This document shows positions 10,401 through 18,559 of a stretch of 64,000 bases of DNA, piece by piece. Source of the DNA: GCA-002282575 sp964519885 (GTDB taxonomy: Bacteria; Pseudomonadota; Gammaproteobacteria; Thiomicrospirales; Thiomicrospiraceae); assembly GCA_964519885.1 (NCBI GenBank), contig CAZFLX010000009.1, positions 1 to 64,000 on the forward strand. The letters are read 5' to 3'. A model generated the notes under the pieces. It was not told where the DNA came from, did not search any database, and saw only the letters and a program-made list of their open reading frames with translations. Position 1 is the stretch's first letter, and every line of letters begins with the position of its first letter. Both the position numbers and the translations under genes were made by a program.

Positions 10401-11968
10401 GTCACCGTTGCCAAATAGCCGTTTAGCCCATACAAGGTTTTTGCTTCGGCGGCGGTTTTGGCAGCATCCCATGTAATACCATTGTCCTCTACATACTCAT
10501 AATAGTGACCGTTTGGCGCATAATAAAATTTACCAGGAACATCCACCGTATAAGGCTGCCATGTAGCACCGTTATCGGCGCTGATCTTGATCTCTAGCGG
10601 ATCAGCGGCGGTATTGTCATCTTCAGGGTCATATGAGAGGGTGTTGATCGCGGTGCGAAGATCGGCGATAGTGCCTTTAAACTCTATGGTAGCAGTGCCG
10701 TTTGTATTGGTATCGTCAAAAGTGACACCAGATGTTGTTCCTAATGTTAGCGTCCCATGCGCTGCCGCAATGCTCACCGTCAACTCAGTTGTCGTGTCAT
10801 CCATATTGTTGGCATTACCGAGGGTAAAACCGCTAATAGCAAGCGCACCATTGGCATCTTCATTGATAATCATTTGCTCTTTGCCGCTGATGTAAGGAAT
10901 GGGAGCTAATGTCCCTCCCGTAACCGATACAGTACCGTCGTTGCTTGAGGCTTGAAGGGTGATGCTTCCAGTATCAGTAGGCTTAAAACTACTAAAAACG
11001 AGAGTGTAAGTTCCAGCAGTTAGCGAAACATCTTTAAGCCCAGGCCAAAAGTCATCATCAATTGTTGTCCCACCTGTACCTACATTATAATCTGCATCAA
11101 AATAGGTATCCCAGCTGTCATCATCACCTTTTATAAATGTTCCTGATGGTGTTCCATCTTGTGCAACAGCAAAATCATTACCATAAAGGAAAATAACAGC
11201 ATCAGACAATGTTGTATCAGTGATTTTGAAACTATAAGTACCTGTATCTGAAACTGTGAATTTAACATAAGCGTAACTGTAGGAATCGAATGTCAGAACA
11301 GTATCTACCTCTACACCTGCCTGAGGAGTTACCGAATTAAATGAACCAATTTGATCATCTTCAGCGGCACCTATTGTTATTGTTTCATTTTCAAAATTTG
11401 GTCGTCTCCAAGTTAATGATCCATCAAGCAATAAGGGTATTGTTGTTGCTAATACCCCTCTCCACTCATCTACATGTAAAGCATTTAGCATCACACTAGG
11501 CTTCGCATCTAGCTCCCAGCTACCGCCAAGCTCTGCATGACCGACTTTGTGTGTTGCTGCTGCAATAGTAACGCCTGTAGTATTACCTAAAGCGTCGATC
11601 AGGGCTTTGCCTTCTTGTCCTTGTGCCACTTCACAGCCATAAATAAACCACTGCGCTTCGGCTGTCATGGCATGGCTAATTTGGGTTAAAGCGTGATGGT
11701 ATTCTGGCAAAGATTCTAAACTGAGCGTTGTGTTGCCCACAAAAATACGCCCCGGTGCGCCGTGGGTAATCAAATGCAGAGTTTGAATGGAGGCATAACC
11801 GCTCAGTTGCTGGGCGACATCATCTAGCCCATGAACCCGCTCGTCGAGCCAAACAATGGCACAATTGGCTGGCAAACCGGCACAAAGCGTTGGCAAATCT
11901 GGCAGGTTACTGTCGATAATCGCAACAGTATTTGAATTAATAAGAGGGGTGTGGTGAAAAGCATTCAT
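4415..11968 (-). CDS. giant RTX adhesin with DUF4347, C-type lectin, delta-60 and cadherin-like modules
   Basis: 2517 aa, ATG with GGAGAC before it. Modules in order, approximate residues: DUF4347 (10-165, with LHLITHGAPGRIF); a jelly-roll pre-peptidase-like domain (170-340); a C-type lectin-like domain (480-660, with WASGEPNNSDENGGED and GQWNDY); delta-60 repeats (850-1225); a putative Ig domain with a six-bladed-propeller-like region (1400-1740); a choice-of-anchor-U-like domain (1800-1930); a cadherin-type repeat (1940-2035); a Thr/Pro linker (2165-2190); RTX repeats such as GGDGDDWIGS and GGTGNDALTGG near 2380-2460. This layout fits a calcium-dependent surface protein exported by a type I system; no exporter genes are in the window. 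Arginine codons shift from CGT/CGC at the ends to AGA/AGG/CGA inside. Confidence 0.9.
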   Translation of the reverse strand: MNAFHHTPLINSNTVAIIDSNLPDLPTLCAGLPANCAIVWLDERVHGLDDVAQQLSGYASIQTLHLITHGAPGRIFVGNTTLSLESLPEYHHALTQISHAMTAEAQWFIYGCEVAQGQEGKALIDALGNTTGVTIAAATHKVGHAELGGSWELDAKPSVMLNALHVDEWRGVLATTIPLLLDGSLTWRRPNFENETITIGAAEDDQIGSFNSVTPQAGVEVDTVLTFDSYSYAYVKFTVSDTGTYSFKITDTTLSDAVIFLYGNDFAVAQDGTPSGTFIKGDDDSWDTYFDADYNVGTGGTTIDDDFWPGLKDVSLTAGTYTLVFSSFKPTDTGSITLQASSNDGTVSVTGGTLAPIPYISGKEQMIINEDANGALAISGFTLGNANNMDDTTTELTVSIAAAHGTLTLGTTSGVTFDDTNTNGTATIEFKGTIADLRTAINTLSYDPEDDNTAADPLEIKISADNGATWQPYTVDVPGKFYYAPNGHYYEYVEDNGITWDAAKTAAEAKTLYGLNGYLATVTSQAENDYIAPKLGGDGWMGASDAASEGVWKWVTGPEAGTHFFNGYTGAGTGSYSVDGSDVYDSQGNLIDGVNDTTVNVAVDGQYANWASGEPNNSDENGGEDMAHFYAESGQWNDYNSQNWDIAGYVVEYGGQGFGTLQGANLTIVTNLRPVLSDVVAVPITAGAESALQATPIRLDTNVTFAEDNYTMNWTGEYNNWDEPIAGRIDVAFVDENDNHIYSPNNRISIVSDGGITVTNEDIYYQDTYIGRISGGINGNFRVYFDTKDTVTAEMVEKVIESITYTVSDAPVEGTKIRYSVTDNTGLSSTPVDVVVNVTAENDAPTLTTSTGLIRSNITHEGRDDAKSVVTLSDGSIIVAGQTEGTIKLAKYDANGALVSAFGTGGIVETALSGDFGSPSMALDSDGKIVLVAEDYDSGNIVAMRYSSTGTLDTTFAASTNNIAVVAEGWYPKVAVLADKSIAISFSNEWEDEDYNEYETGAVAKLTSSGVLDTNFGNGGIQQITTPGSYTNEINDIMVSGDNILVTGGDSVYDSDTDDTTDNVYLATLNGSTGALSVTTTAAQSGDVWSALDSTVEGSAIGKQADGKIIVAGTADEDGVILARYNTNGTLDTTFGTNGKAAFTMFDEAQDIAIDSNDKIVVLKDGSLEVARILADGSALDSTFGEGGVVEIEGSNYPSGSELKIASDGTIWVVGRDDYAEDRAFNIVKISANGTPDANFVSRATYTVSGEAVVLDGAISVYDGELSDSNNDDGFEGATLTIARESGANANDVFSAATESYLTFDSSDVVYDGTTVGTFTQAGGTLTITFNGNAHDGNINDIMRSIAYENGDDSITEATTVDLRWTFSDGNDTAQGTGGALSDTLVQTVNIAIGEPEDETAPEITSTPVTTVDEGAQYSYTLSATDDNDVTWSVKDGETLPDWLTLGKGDAAVTIADDFTDPGGMAYDDATGDIYAVYNSYIAGIFSGGEAPQTAIYKIAEDGTKTLFTNTEFGQVGSMVIYDGYLYAGFVHDSMIGVGSNLLMRYNLSDTDGSVTPEVVLQYGDKAAANYYEGEIITGLVEKDGFMYAVDNTNSKILKFNLSDLSADPRIHVDLSATAPYPYGIAFDADGNLYGTSFGNLEMDGEIPPSVFKYDGNNVSVVMSIDGAGEQVLHGIPTDIKIDADGNFYISHLVLFPGNVSGIYKYNSDFEEQEPISTTANTWSMLFNSEGKIIAGDVQFDEDGAISGEIFGIDTANYSLTGTAPSVDADTPTEITLVATDEAGNETEHTFTITVNDVPEVTNSVTLNVANPFTPNDAEDSTPITIDAPDGISITDATNSAVTGLPKNVKMPLGQFGFTLSGLENGATVEMSMTADADFKQFSYFKKNLVTNKWVNIMEGVTMNEDGTATVKFSLTDGGVYDADRTVNGVIVDPGGVGENALLPMIAENTTEVGNVSLLDEDAATGTLSYAITGGADSAKFTINATTGLLSFNDAPNYEAPTDAGDTATNNTYAVQITVTGSISGTEVQNLIVSVLNVAEDGDNANTAPVIVGLRAEAQALTVGTAAALDDIRVADVNNNTMTVTLSATNGSIGGLTGADANTAGIQLTGDATTINTALAAATFTATAAGAAGISISVTDAPEEDAGMAITTTGYYAMTAATAPSSGGGGSTPTPTSPPTQAPTTTTVDGATVTTGTTTTPDGRVLEMVTITPITGDRQDSTGDGSRADIALYYGDGNATIPATTASLPTGVGLTATGARTPANNTEALNNLVKLINDTAGTEEASQNNLTGGGENFLNVLNQQAEKGPLIVNSVKLTVGQGVTSAPAQPITIQGSADVVAGTTGRPIEAIVIDVRDLPKGTKLELKNVEFAVIVGDGVEVIGGDGANIVYAGSGSQTIILGEDDDELYGGDGDDWIGSKSGDDKLFGDAGNDVLFGGTGNDALTGGTETDIALFKYALNEYQIHQNSDGSWTISHSIEGTDTLKEIEFAEFADQTISLAGNNQWLNVLFQQNINLF

Positions 11969-12014
11969 CGTCAGTCTCCTGCATCAAAGTAATTGGGTTA
12001 AGGCAAATCGCCTT

Positions 12015-12043
12015 TACATAGGTTTTACTTTGACACAATTCAA
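12015..12043 (-). promoter_or_regulatory. candidate promoter of the giant adhesin gene
   Basis: On the minus strand TTGAAT (12038-12043) and TATGTA (12015-12020) are 17 bp apart, about 45 nt upstream of the adhesin start. The 145-bp gap after the kinase gene makes a separate promoter reasonable. The -10 is imperfect, which fits activation by the adjacent AraC-type regulator. Confidence 0.4.
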
Positions 12044-12113
12044 ACTTTGATACTTTTCTTAAAAAGTCTAACTCTTTTATTTGGCGGGATTTTTTTTAAA
12101 GACTTGACACCAA

Positions 12114-14213
12114 TCAAGAACTCAAGCGCTTTAACTCGTCTAAATCGAGTAATTCCAGCGCCATGCGAAGCTGCGCGTAAAATGCCGCATGTTCGGGATG
12201 CTGTTGTTGCATTTGGGTAATCCAATGCTCAATATCCGTTATCGAACCCAAGGCAACATAATATTGCAGTTCAACCAATACATCGATTTCTGGGCGAGAA
12301 ATAGGCTTGTCCTGCGTTGCGCTAGTATGGTGACGAGAATCTTTTTCTAAGGAAAGGATAAAACTAAATTCGCTGCCTTCGTTGGGCTGACTTGTCACCT
12401 GCATAGCAGATCCCATTAATGTTAATAACTGCTCGGAAATAGGCAGACCCATGCCGACACCATTCACCAGACGTCGTGTTTTGTCTAGCCGCACGAAAGG
12501 CACGAAAATGCGGTTTATTTCAGCTTTGGTCATACCGTAACCCGTGTCTGCAACGGCAAACCGAATAACCGCCTGTTTTGGTGTTTGAGAAAGCAAGTTG
12601 ACATGCAAATTCACACGGCAATTGCGACAATAACGGTTGGCATTGCTGAGTAAGTTAATCAGCACTTGTCGCAAGCGACGTTCATCTCCAATAAACCAAT
12701 CCACATCATCAAACCCTAACAAGTCATGACTTAGGTTATTATTCGACGCTTTCGCTGGTTCTTCCACTTCTGCCATCACCGATGCCACAAAAGCACTGAG
12801 TGAAAAAGATTCTGGTTCTAACTGCAACTTACCAGAACGGGTGCGTGCATAGTCCAAAATATCATCAATCATTGCTAGCAAGTGTCTGCTAGCCTGGTGA
12901 ATCTCTTGTTTGACGACAGGAATGGTTTGTACATCTGCCCGCCTCGCCTGATTCAAAATACGATTGACCGGAGAGCGCAATTCATGACTCATCGATGTCA
13001 AAAAGGTCGCATAGGCTTCGCGCTCTGACTCGGTGCTGATGAGCGCTTGTTGCACAGTATCGTAACGCTTCATCATCGCCAGTAGTGCCGTTGGCGCTAC
13101 CAGTAAAAAATACCAAGAGAAACCCACACTTTCTAACAAATAAGCCGGCAAAAAGCCCATTGCGCTCAGGCTTCGATAAAAAATCATAGTCAACAACATT
13201 AAATAGCCAATAAGCAAATAACCCGCCGGACCAAAACCACGTCGCCACGCAATGAAAAACACCCAACTGCTGACCAAAATGCCTAACACGGCTAATAACG
13301 CTACCATCTTAATAGCCAGTCCATAACCGATAAAGAAGCTTCCTATACCTGCGGCAAACATCAAAATCATGACGGATAAAATCAGCAAATCCAAAATAGG
13401 GAACTCTCGTTCCGTGAATAGGAAAGATTTTACGAAGGCTAAAAAGAAAACAATGGTGAGTGAGGCGAACAATGCATGGAAATGAATATTAAAAGGCATA
13501 TCGTCTGGCCAAAAGTAGGCACTCAACATACCGGTATAGCTGGCATCGAGTAGCACCTCGGCACAAAAACTCAGTGCTAACCAAAGCGCTGCCCATTCTT
13601 TCCATTTCACAAACAAAATGAATGAAAACACCATGGCTAACAGCAATCCGCCCATTGCCAAGGCTTGCACAAATTGATAGCGACTTTCTTGCACGAAATA
13701 GGTGGGCAAATCCCACAAAGTCATCGATAAGTCGATACGTGTTTCGGAACGCACAGCGAGGACATAAGTCACAGATTGATGAAAGTGTATATTAATTGGT
13801 AATAGTATACGTTGCGTCACAATGGGGCGTTGATTACTGGCTATTTGCTGACCACTATTAACTTGTACCCATTCACCCGATAACAGCTGCTGATATAGCT
13901 GCACTTGCTGTAAGCGTGGATGCCCTACTTCCAACCAACGCTCGACAATTTGCATGGTTGAATTGGTTAGCTTAAAGCGTAAATAATGTGTCTGATCACT
14001 AAAACCAACCGCTAGACCATCTTGGGGGACAGCAATAAAGTTACAAGACTTTAACCCTGCCATTGAGGGCGGACCCGACCTTTGGCAATAATCTGCCCAT
14101 CCAGACAAGGGTTGTTTCGTTAGTGTTGGATCGATTTTGAAATCATAAGCATGGCTTAGGTTTGTATAGAGAACAAACATGGCAAGCAAAACATATCGCC
14201 AAAGGGCTATCAT
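12114..14213 (-). CDS. 7TMR-DISM sensor histidine kinase
   Basis: 699 aa. An N-terminal signal peptide is followed by a periplasmic 7TMR-DISMED2-type jelly-roll (about 25-165), seven membrane segments (about 185-385) and a cytoplasmic kinase. The phospho-acceptor is in SMSHELRSPVN near residue 409, the N box in QVLINLLSNANRYC and the G boxes in VADTGYGMTK and NGVGMGLPISEQL. DISMED2 domains are thought to bind carbohydrate-like ligands. Its start overlaps the stop of the response regulator gene by 4 nt (ATGA), so the two form a two-component pair, placed directly upstream of the adhesin it may control. Confidence 0.92.
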   Translation of the reverse strand: MIALWRYVLLAMFVLYTNLSHAYDFKIDPTLTKQPLSGWADYCQRSGPPSMAGLKSCNFIAVPQDGLAVGFSDQTHYLRFKLTNSTMQIVERWLEVGHPRLQQVQLYQQLLSGEWVQVNSGQQIASNQRPIVTQRILLPINIHFHQSVTYVLAVRSETRIDLSMTLWDLPTYFVQESRYQFVQALAMGGLLLAMVFSFILFVKWKEWAALWLALSFCAEVLLDASYTGMLSAYFWPDDMPFNIHFHALFASLTIVFFLAFVKSFLFTEREFPILDLLILSVMILMFAAGIGSFFIGYGLAIKMVALLAVLGILVSSWVFFIAWRRGFGPAGYLLIGYLMLLTMIFYRSLSAMGFLPAYLLESVGFSWYFLLVAPTALLAMMKRYDTVQQALISTESEREAYATFLTSMSHELRSPVNRILNQARRADVQTIPVVKQEIHQASRHLLAMIDDILDYARTRSGKLQLEPESFSLSAFVASVMAEVEEPAKASNNNLSHDLLGFDDVDWFIGDERRLRQVLINLLSNANRYCRNCRVNLHVNLLSQTPKQAVIRFAVADTGYGMTKAEINRIFVPFVRLDKTRRLVNGVGMGLPISEQLLTLMGSAMQVTSQPNEGSEFSFILSLEKDSRHHTSATQDKPISRPEIDVLVELQYYVALGSITDIEHWITQMQQQHPEHAAFYAQLRMALELLDLDELKRLSS

Positions 14214-15040
14214 GCTAATGATCCGCTTGAATGGTCTAACGCTTGATTACTTAATGCCAGTCTATATTCGCGGGCTGAACAGCCGTAACGCTCATGAAAC
14301 GCCTTAGCAAAGTTAGCTTGTGACGAGTAACCCAAATGTTCAGCAATACAAGCAATAGACGCTTCGGTATTGGCTAACAGCACGCGAGCTTGACACAAAC
14401 GCTCTTCCCTTAACCAGGCAAATACCGTTAGCCCGGTCGCTTCATGAAACACTTGATTTAACTTTTTAGGGTTACAGCCCACGCTCTTTGCCAATATCTC
14501 TAAACTGGGCATGTTTTGCATATTGGCACGCAAAAACTTCATCGTTGCCTCCACCACAACGCTTTCACGCTGATGATCAGATTTTAACGAGGAGACAAAC
14601 CCTTCACCCTCGCTGGTTGATTGCAGTGTCGCTAGTTGTTTGGCGATATTTAGATGAAGTTCTGAGCGAACGATCACCTCTTCTTCAATAAAAGGCTTGG
14701 AGATGAAATCCACTGCGCCCAACTTCAGCCCTTCAATGCGTTTGGCTGGCTCGCTGGCTGAAGATAAAAAAATAACTGGTATATGGCGTGTGATATCGTG
14801 ACTTTTCAATAACCGAATGGTGGCAAAGCCATCTAATTTAGGCATCATCACGTCTAATAAGATTAAGTCGGGTTTAAGCAATTGAGCTTTATGAAACCCA
14901 TCATTGCCGTCAGTAGCAATGTTTAATCGAAAATGTCGATGTTTCATGATTTCCATCAGTGAACGCAAATCCGACAAATTATCATCAATCAGCAGTGCAA
15001 TGCGGTAATGGGAAGCCAGTGATAGGGATTCAGCAGTCAT
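14210..15040 (-). CDS. response regulator with AraC-type DNA-binding domain
   Basis: 276 aa. The receiver domain (about 10-130) shows the acidic pair in LIDDN, the phospho-acceptor Asp in LILLDVMMPKLDG near residue 63 and the switch Lys in FISKPF. The C-terminal ~100 residues are an AraC/XylS double helix-turn-helix, with LAKSVGCNPKKLNQVF and IAEHLGYSSQANFAKAFHER. This is a transcription factor fed by the kinase encoded by the overlapping next gene. The adhesin-lipoprotein unit downstream is the obvious target by position; that target is inference. No clear ribosome site precedes the ATG. Confidence 0.92.
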   Translation of the reverse strand: MTAESLSLASHYRIALLIDDNLSDLRSLMEIMKHRHFRLNIATDGNDGFHKAQLLKPDLILLDVMMPKLDGFATIRLLKSHDITRHIPVIFLSSASEPAKRIEGLKLGAVDFISKPFIEEEVIVRSELHLNIAKQLATLQSTSEGEGFVSSLKSDHQRESVVVEATMKFLRANMQNMPSLEILAKSVGCNPKKLNQVFHEATGLTVFAWLREERLCQARVLLANTEASIACIAEHLGYSSQANFAKAFHERYGCSAREYRLALSNQALDHSSGSLA

Positions 15041-15223
15041 TTAACGTGCTCTACATAAACTTTTTGATGTTTTAACCTTACCACACTGAGCGAAAATTTG
15101 AGGGGTTAATGCGAAAATTTACCGCCAAATAAAACTATCAACCCCTAAAGTAAAAAAATAGGCAACACCATATCACCAAAACAGCCAATGTATTGAATCT
15201 TGAGATGAAGCATTACAGTCATG

Positions 15224-18200
15224 TCAAACATGAACTTTAATAACATAGGCATACATAGTCAACATCGCCATGACGATGTAAAAAGGTCGTAACTTTTTTT
15301 TCTGTTCATTGGTTATGGTAATCTTGATCATACCGTGCTTGCCTAATTTTTCTCTAAATTCAACAGCATCTAGATTTTTTATTAGGTGCTTATCCCAGTA
15401 AGATAAGGCGCCTTGTTTAGCGGCCTCTTCGTCATCTTTCTTGGGTGCAATCAGGGTTAGTCGATAATCGAGCGCAAGCTTGTTAATTAAGTCTGAGAGT
15501 AGCGTCAATCTTTCACCATCTGAGCAATAAAGATCATATTGATTGACTATTTTCATACCTAAATGCGTCAGTGGTTTATCGTGTTGATAACGAACAACGA
15601 GCGCTGCTTCAAAAGCGGTAAGGATTTTTAGAAATGCTTGTGGCCATGATGATTTTTGTATCTCATGCAGTGAAAAGTTGTATAGCGACTCTATCCTTTT
15701 CAGTAGTGTCAATGCGATTTCATGGTCGTTTCTAGCCAAGTCAATAAACAATAGCTTGGGATGAGTCGCAATGGTTTTTGAAAAATCTTCGTTTTCTAAC
15801 AATTTTTTGATTTTATCATCAGCATGGCTTTGCTTTTCTTCATCGAGTAGGTACTGATGCAACTTATAGCAGGGATATGTACCGAGAACAATATTGTTTG
15901 ATACTTCTGTTTTGTTCGTCCGTTTAGGGTTGGCCTGTTGTTCATTTGTGTGTTTTTTGGAAAGCGCATTGAGGTAACCTATGCGCTGTTTAGCGTGTTT
16001 GTTGTAAGCGCTCAGTGAAAGTTGGCAAGTCTTATTGAAAAATTGCGCCGTCAGGATTTTATTGGCAAGCTTGACTTGAAAGGCGGCGCTAATCATATCC
16101 ATTACATGTACATAATGACCCAATGTGGTGCTAAAAGCGCCATGCCCCATGTGTTCATGCAACCAGTAAGGCGATTTGTTAACATGATCTGTGTTGGGCA
16201 AAAATGCAGTGAATCTTTCTCTAGCATTTGCTAACCATTGAGCGGTCAGCGGATGGTTTTTAAAAAACAAATCCCCGAGTTGTAAAGCGAACTGTGCCTC
16301 ATATATGGCCAACAATTCTAAGCTGGCTTTGCTGTGCCGTAATTGATGAAATTTAAGACGATCATTTTGTGTCACTTCTCTCACCTTTTCCATCAGAGCG
16401 TTAATTTCTTGGCTAAGATCTTGTTTTGAGTCGTCTTTGATTAAGTAACCTTTAGGCTTATGGGTGCGTTTAGACAAAACCTCTTCATTTAAATCTTCCA
16501 CATCTTTGGCCGACAGGTGGTCCGACAGAATAAAGATTCTTTGCGCATTGTGTGTTTTAAGGGTTCTGTCTTTAGTTTTTTTCAACGACAACTGAGGATC
16601 GGTATCACATAGGGTGAAGTCCGACAACTTCAGATCTGTTGACTCAGTTCGCCTCAATCCAAGCTTAAAACCTAACAACAATAATAAACGTTGCTTGGTA
16701 TTTGTATTTAATCTTGACATTATCTCTGCATATTCATCCAGTGTGATCATTCCTGCATTAACGCGATAAGCCATGTCTTTGCTCGACACCAAAAAGAACT
16801 CGTCGTTTTCATCAATAGCTGTTATGGGGTTCTTTTCTGGATCAATAAAACTTTGCACCAACCATTTTTCAAACTTGACCAAATTGTAGTTAATCGTTGA
16901 TTGGTGCGCAAAGGATGAGCCCATTTCCATGCAACTGGTATACAGAGATAAACGCTCTTCGCTGGTTAATGCCGAAATCGGAACTTCTTTGGCGAAACCA
17001 ATGAGCAATTGACTGATGTTTTGCAAAATGGCTCTGACACTACTTGGATCCATTGGCTGTTGTATGGGCTTAGCTTTCATGTCTCCTTTGAGCAAATGAA
17101 TGGCGAATGTCGCCAAAAGCACCTCATTGGCTTCCAAATAGGAGCGCTCGTTTAGTAGATGCATTAATGTTTGGATGATCTCTTCTCGTTTGGTCGATTT
17201 TTGAGTTTTGGGAATATGTGTGATGTCTAACACATCATGTACCTTTCGCCAGAAAGGCGAATACTGTCGTCTTTGTAAAGCTCTTGGACTTTTGTCTTCG
17301 CTGAGCAACTTATCTTTGGCAATTGCAATTTGTATATCTGGTTTAAAGATTTGTTCAAATCGATCAGAATAAAGCGAAAAACTAGCCTTGATGTTTTCTA
17401 AATAGTTGACCAACATGCCAGGTACTCGACCATCCATGAGCAAAAAATATTTGCCAACCGACACCCAAGTACCAAGATCTCTTGGGAAGTGGTGATAAGC
17501 GAGACCCAAGAAATGAATAAAGGGCATACTAATATTGTTGTTATCTAGATAAAATGTTCCAGGAAATGACAATCTTGATAAGCGCTCAATGTAAAAGACT
17601 GTGATGGGTGAAATAAAAACACGCCGATCTGGATTATTACCAATACTCGGTACTTCGAGATAGAACATATCATTTAATTTGTTAAATTGCTTATGGCGAT
17701 TGATAGCTTCAATCACTTTGGTATAGATTGCTTTTTCGATGACAAATGAGTCGACAATAAGACTTATTTTAATTAAATTTATCAACAACATCGAATCCGC
17801 AATGATCTGATCTAACTTATCATGAATACACTGATTCAGTTTTTCAAAATTTAAGGCATGGGTAAAATTGTAGTCTTTAGCAAACGGGTTAACTTCGCGG
17901 TAAGCAATAGTAATGCTATTAACCAAGCATAGATTCCAAACATTAGCATGGTTTCCAAGTAGAATGATTTCATTAAAAGTCAACATCATTTCTTCAAGAT
18001 CTGCTTGCTTGATGAACTTAATATCAACTAAATTTGTATCTATTTTAGATTGGTTATACGAATCTGACTGCTTAACTTCATGTCCACTTAATTGAGCCGG
18101 CTCATTGTTTTTTTTGTCACGATCATCAGAGTACTTTTGAAGCTTTTTGTTAGCATCCTTAAAGAGCAGATCAATAAAAAATTTCTGAAAATGCTTAGCA

Positions 18201-18559
18201 AAACGTTCTCCAAACTTATCTAATACATGTTTATCTTTATCCTGTTTACGAGATTCATTTTTTTTATTAAGGTCAACCGTCCTGTCTGTAGATGATTCAA
18301 AACCCTCAACAAAATAATCTGCGATTCTGAACGACTTATCTGACAAAGGCTGAAGATTGAGTAGCAACTCTAGCCAATGTAAAATGGCATAAGTATCTGA
18401 ATCATATTTTATTTTTTTTGGAGATAATTCACGATCACGAATATCTTTACTTAGGACATAATAGTGATCAAATAAGGAATGCAGTAATGCTGAAGTAGTA
18501 GAAACCTCGCTCACAGATGCATGCAAATCGTCCAACGCTTTAATCAGATCTTTATTCAT
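15224..18559 (-). CDS. giant tyrosine-recombinase-like protein (second of a pair)
   Basis: 1111 aa from the ATG at 18559, which overlaps the previous stop by 8 nt. A TTG start at 18580 is possible but has no ribosome site. About 600 residues of unrecognised helical, Lys/Asp-rich sequence precede a tyrosine-recombinase catalytic region at roughly 620-830: Arg in GFKLGLRRTESTDLKLSD, a Lys-rich hairpin KKTKDRTLKT, HxxR in FHQLRHSKAS, His in EHMGHGAFS and Tyr in LGHYVHVMD. About 280 residues follow. Ordinary integrases have 300-450 aa. All catalytic positions seem present, so activity is plausible; the substrate is unknown. Confidence 0.75.
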   Translation of the reverse strand: MNKDLIKALDDLHASVSEVSTTSALLHSLFDHYYVLSKDIRDRELSPKKIKYDSDTYAILHWLELLLNLQPLSDKSFRIADYFVEGFESSTDRTVDLNKKNESRKQDKDKHVLDKFGERFAKHFQKFFIDLLFKDANKKLQKYSDDRDKKNNEPAQLSGHEVKQSDSYNQSKIDTNLVDIKFIKQADLEEMMLTFNEIILLGNHANVWNLCLVNSITIAYREVNPFAKDYNFTHALNFEKLNQCIHDKLDQIIADSMLLINLIKISLIVDSFVIEKAIYTKVIEAINRHKQFNKLNDMFYLEVPSIGNNPDRRVFISPITVFYIERLSRLSFPGTFYLDNNNISMPFIHFLGLAYHHFPRDLGTWVSVGKYFLLMDGRVPGMLVNYLENIKASFSLYSDRFEQIFKPDIQIAIAKDKLLSEDKSPRALQRRQYSPFWRKVHDVLDITHIPKTQKSTKREEIIQTLMHLLNERSYLEANEVLLATFAIHLLKGDMKAKPIQQPMDPSSVRAILQNISQLLIGFAKEVPISALTSEERLSLYTSCMEMGSSFAHQSTINYNLVKFEKWLVQSFIDPEKNPITAIDENDEFFLVSSKDMAYRVNAGMITLDEYAEIMSRLNTNTKQRLLLLLGFKLGLRRTESTDLKLSDFTLCDTDPQLSLKKTKDRTLKTHNAQRIFILSDHLSAKDVEDLNEEVLSKRTHKPKGYLIKDDSKQDLSQEINALMEKVREVTQNDRLKFHQLRHSKASLELLAIYEAQFALQLGDLFFKNHPLTAQWLANARERFTAFLPNTDHVNKSPYWLHEHMGHGAFSTTLGHYVHVMDMISAAFQVKLANKILTAQFFNKTCQLSLSAYNKHAKQRIGYLNALSKKHTNEQQANPKRTNKTEVSNNIVLGTYPCYKLHQYLLDEEKQSHADDKIKKLLENEDFSKTIATHPKLLFIDLARNDHEIALTLLKRIESLYNFSLHEIQKSSWPQAFLKILTAFEAALVVRYQHDKPLTHLGMKIVNQYDLYCSDGERLTLLSDLINKLALDYRLTLIAPKKDDEEAAKQGALSYWDKHLIKNLDAVEFREKLGKHGMIKITITNEQKKKLRPFYIVMAMLTMYAYVIKVHV

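Noticed and set aside
5073..10895. Many plus-strand frames of 60-100 codons opposite the giant adhesin gene
   Set aside because: They are antisense frames kept open by the repetitive, Gly/Asp/Thr-rich coding strand, have no ribosome sites and no recognisable domains.
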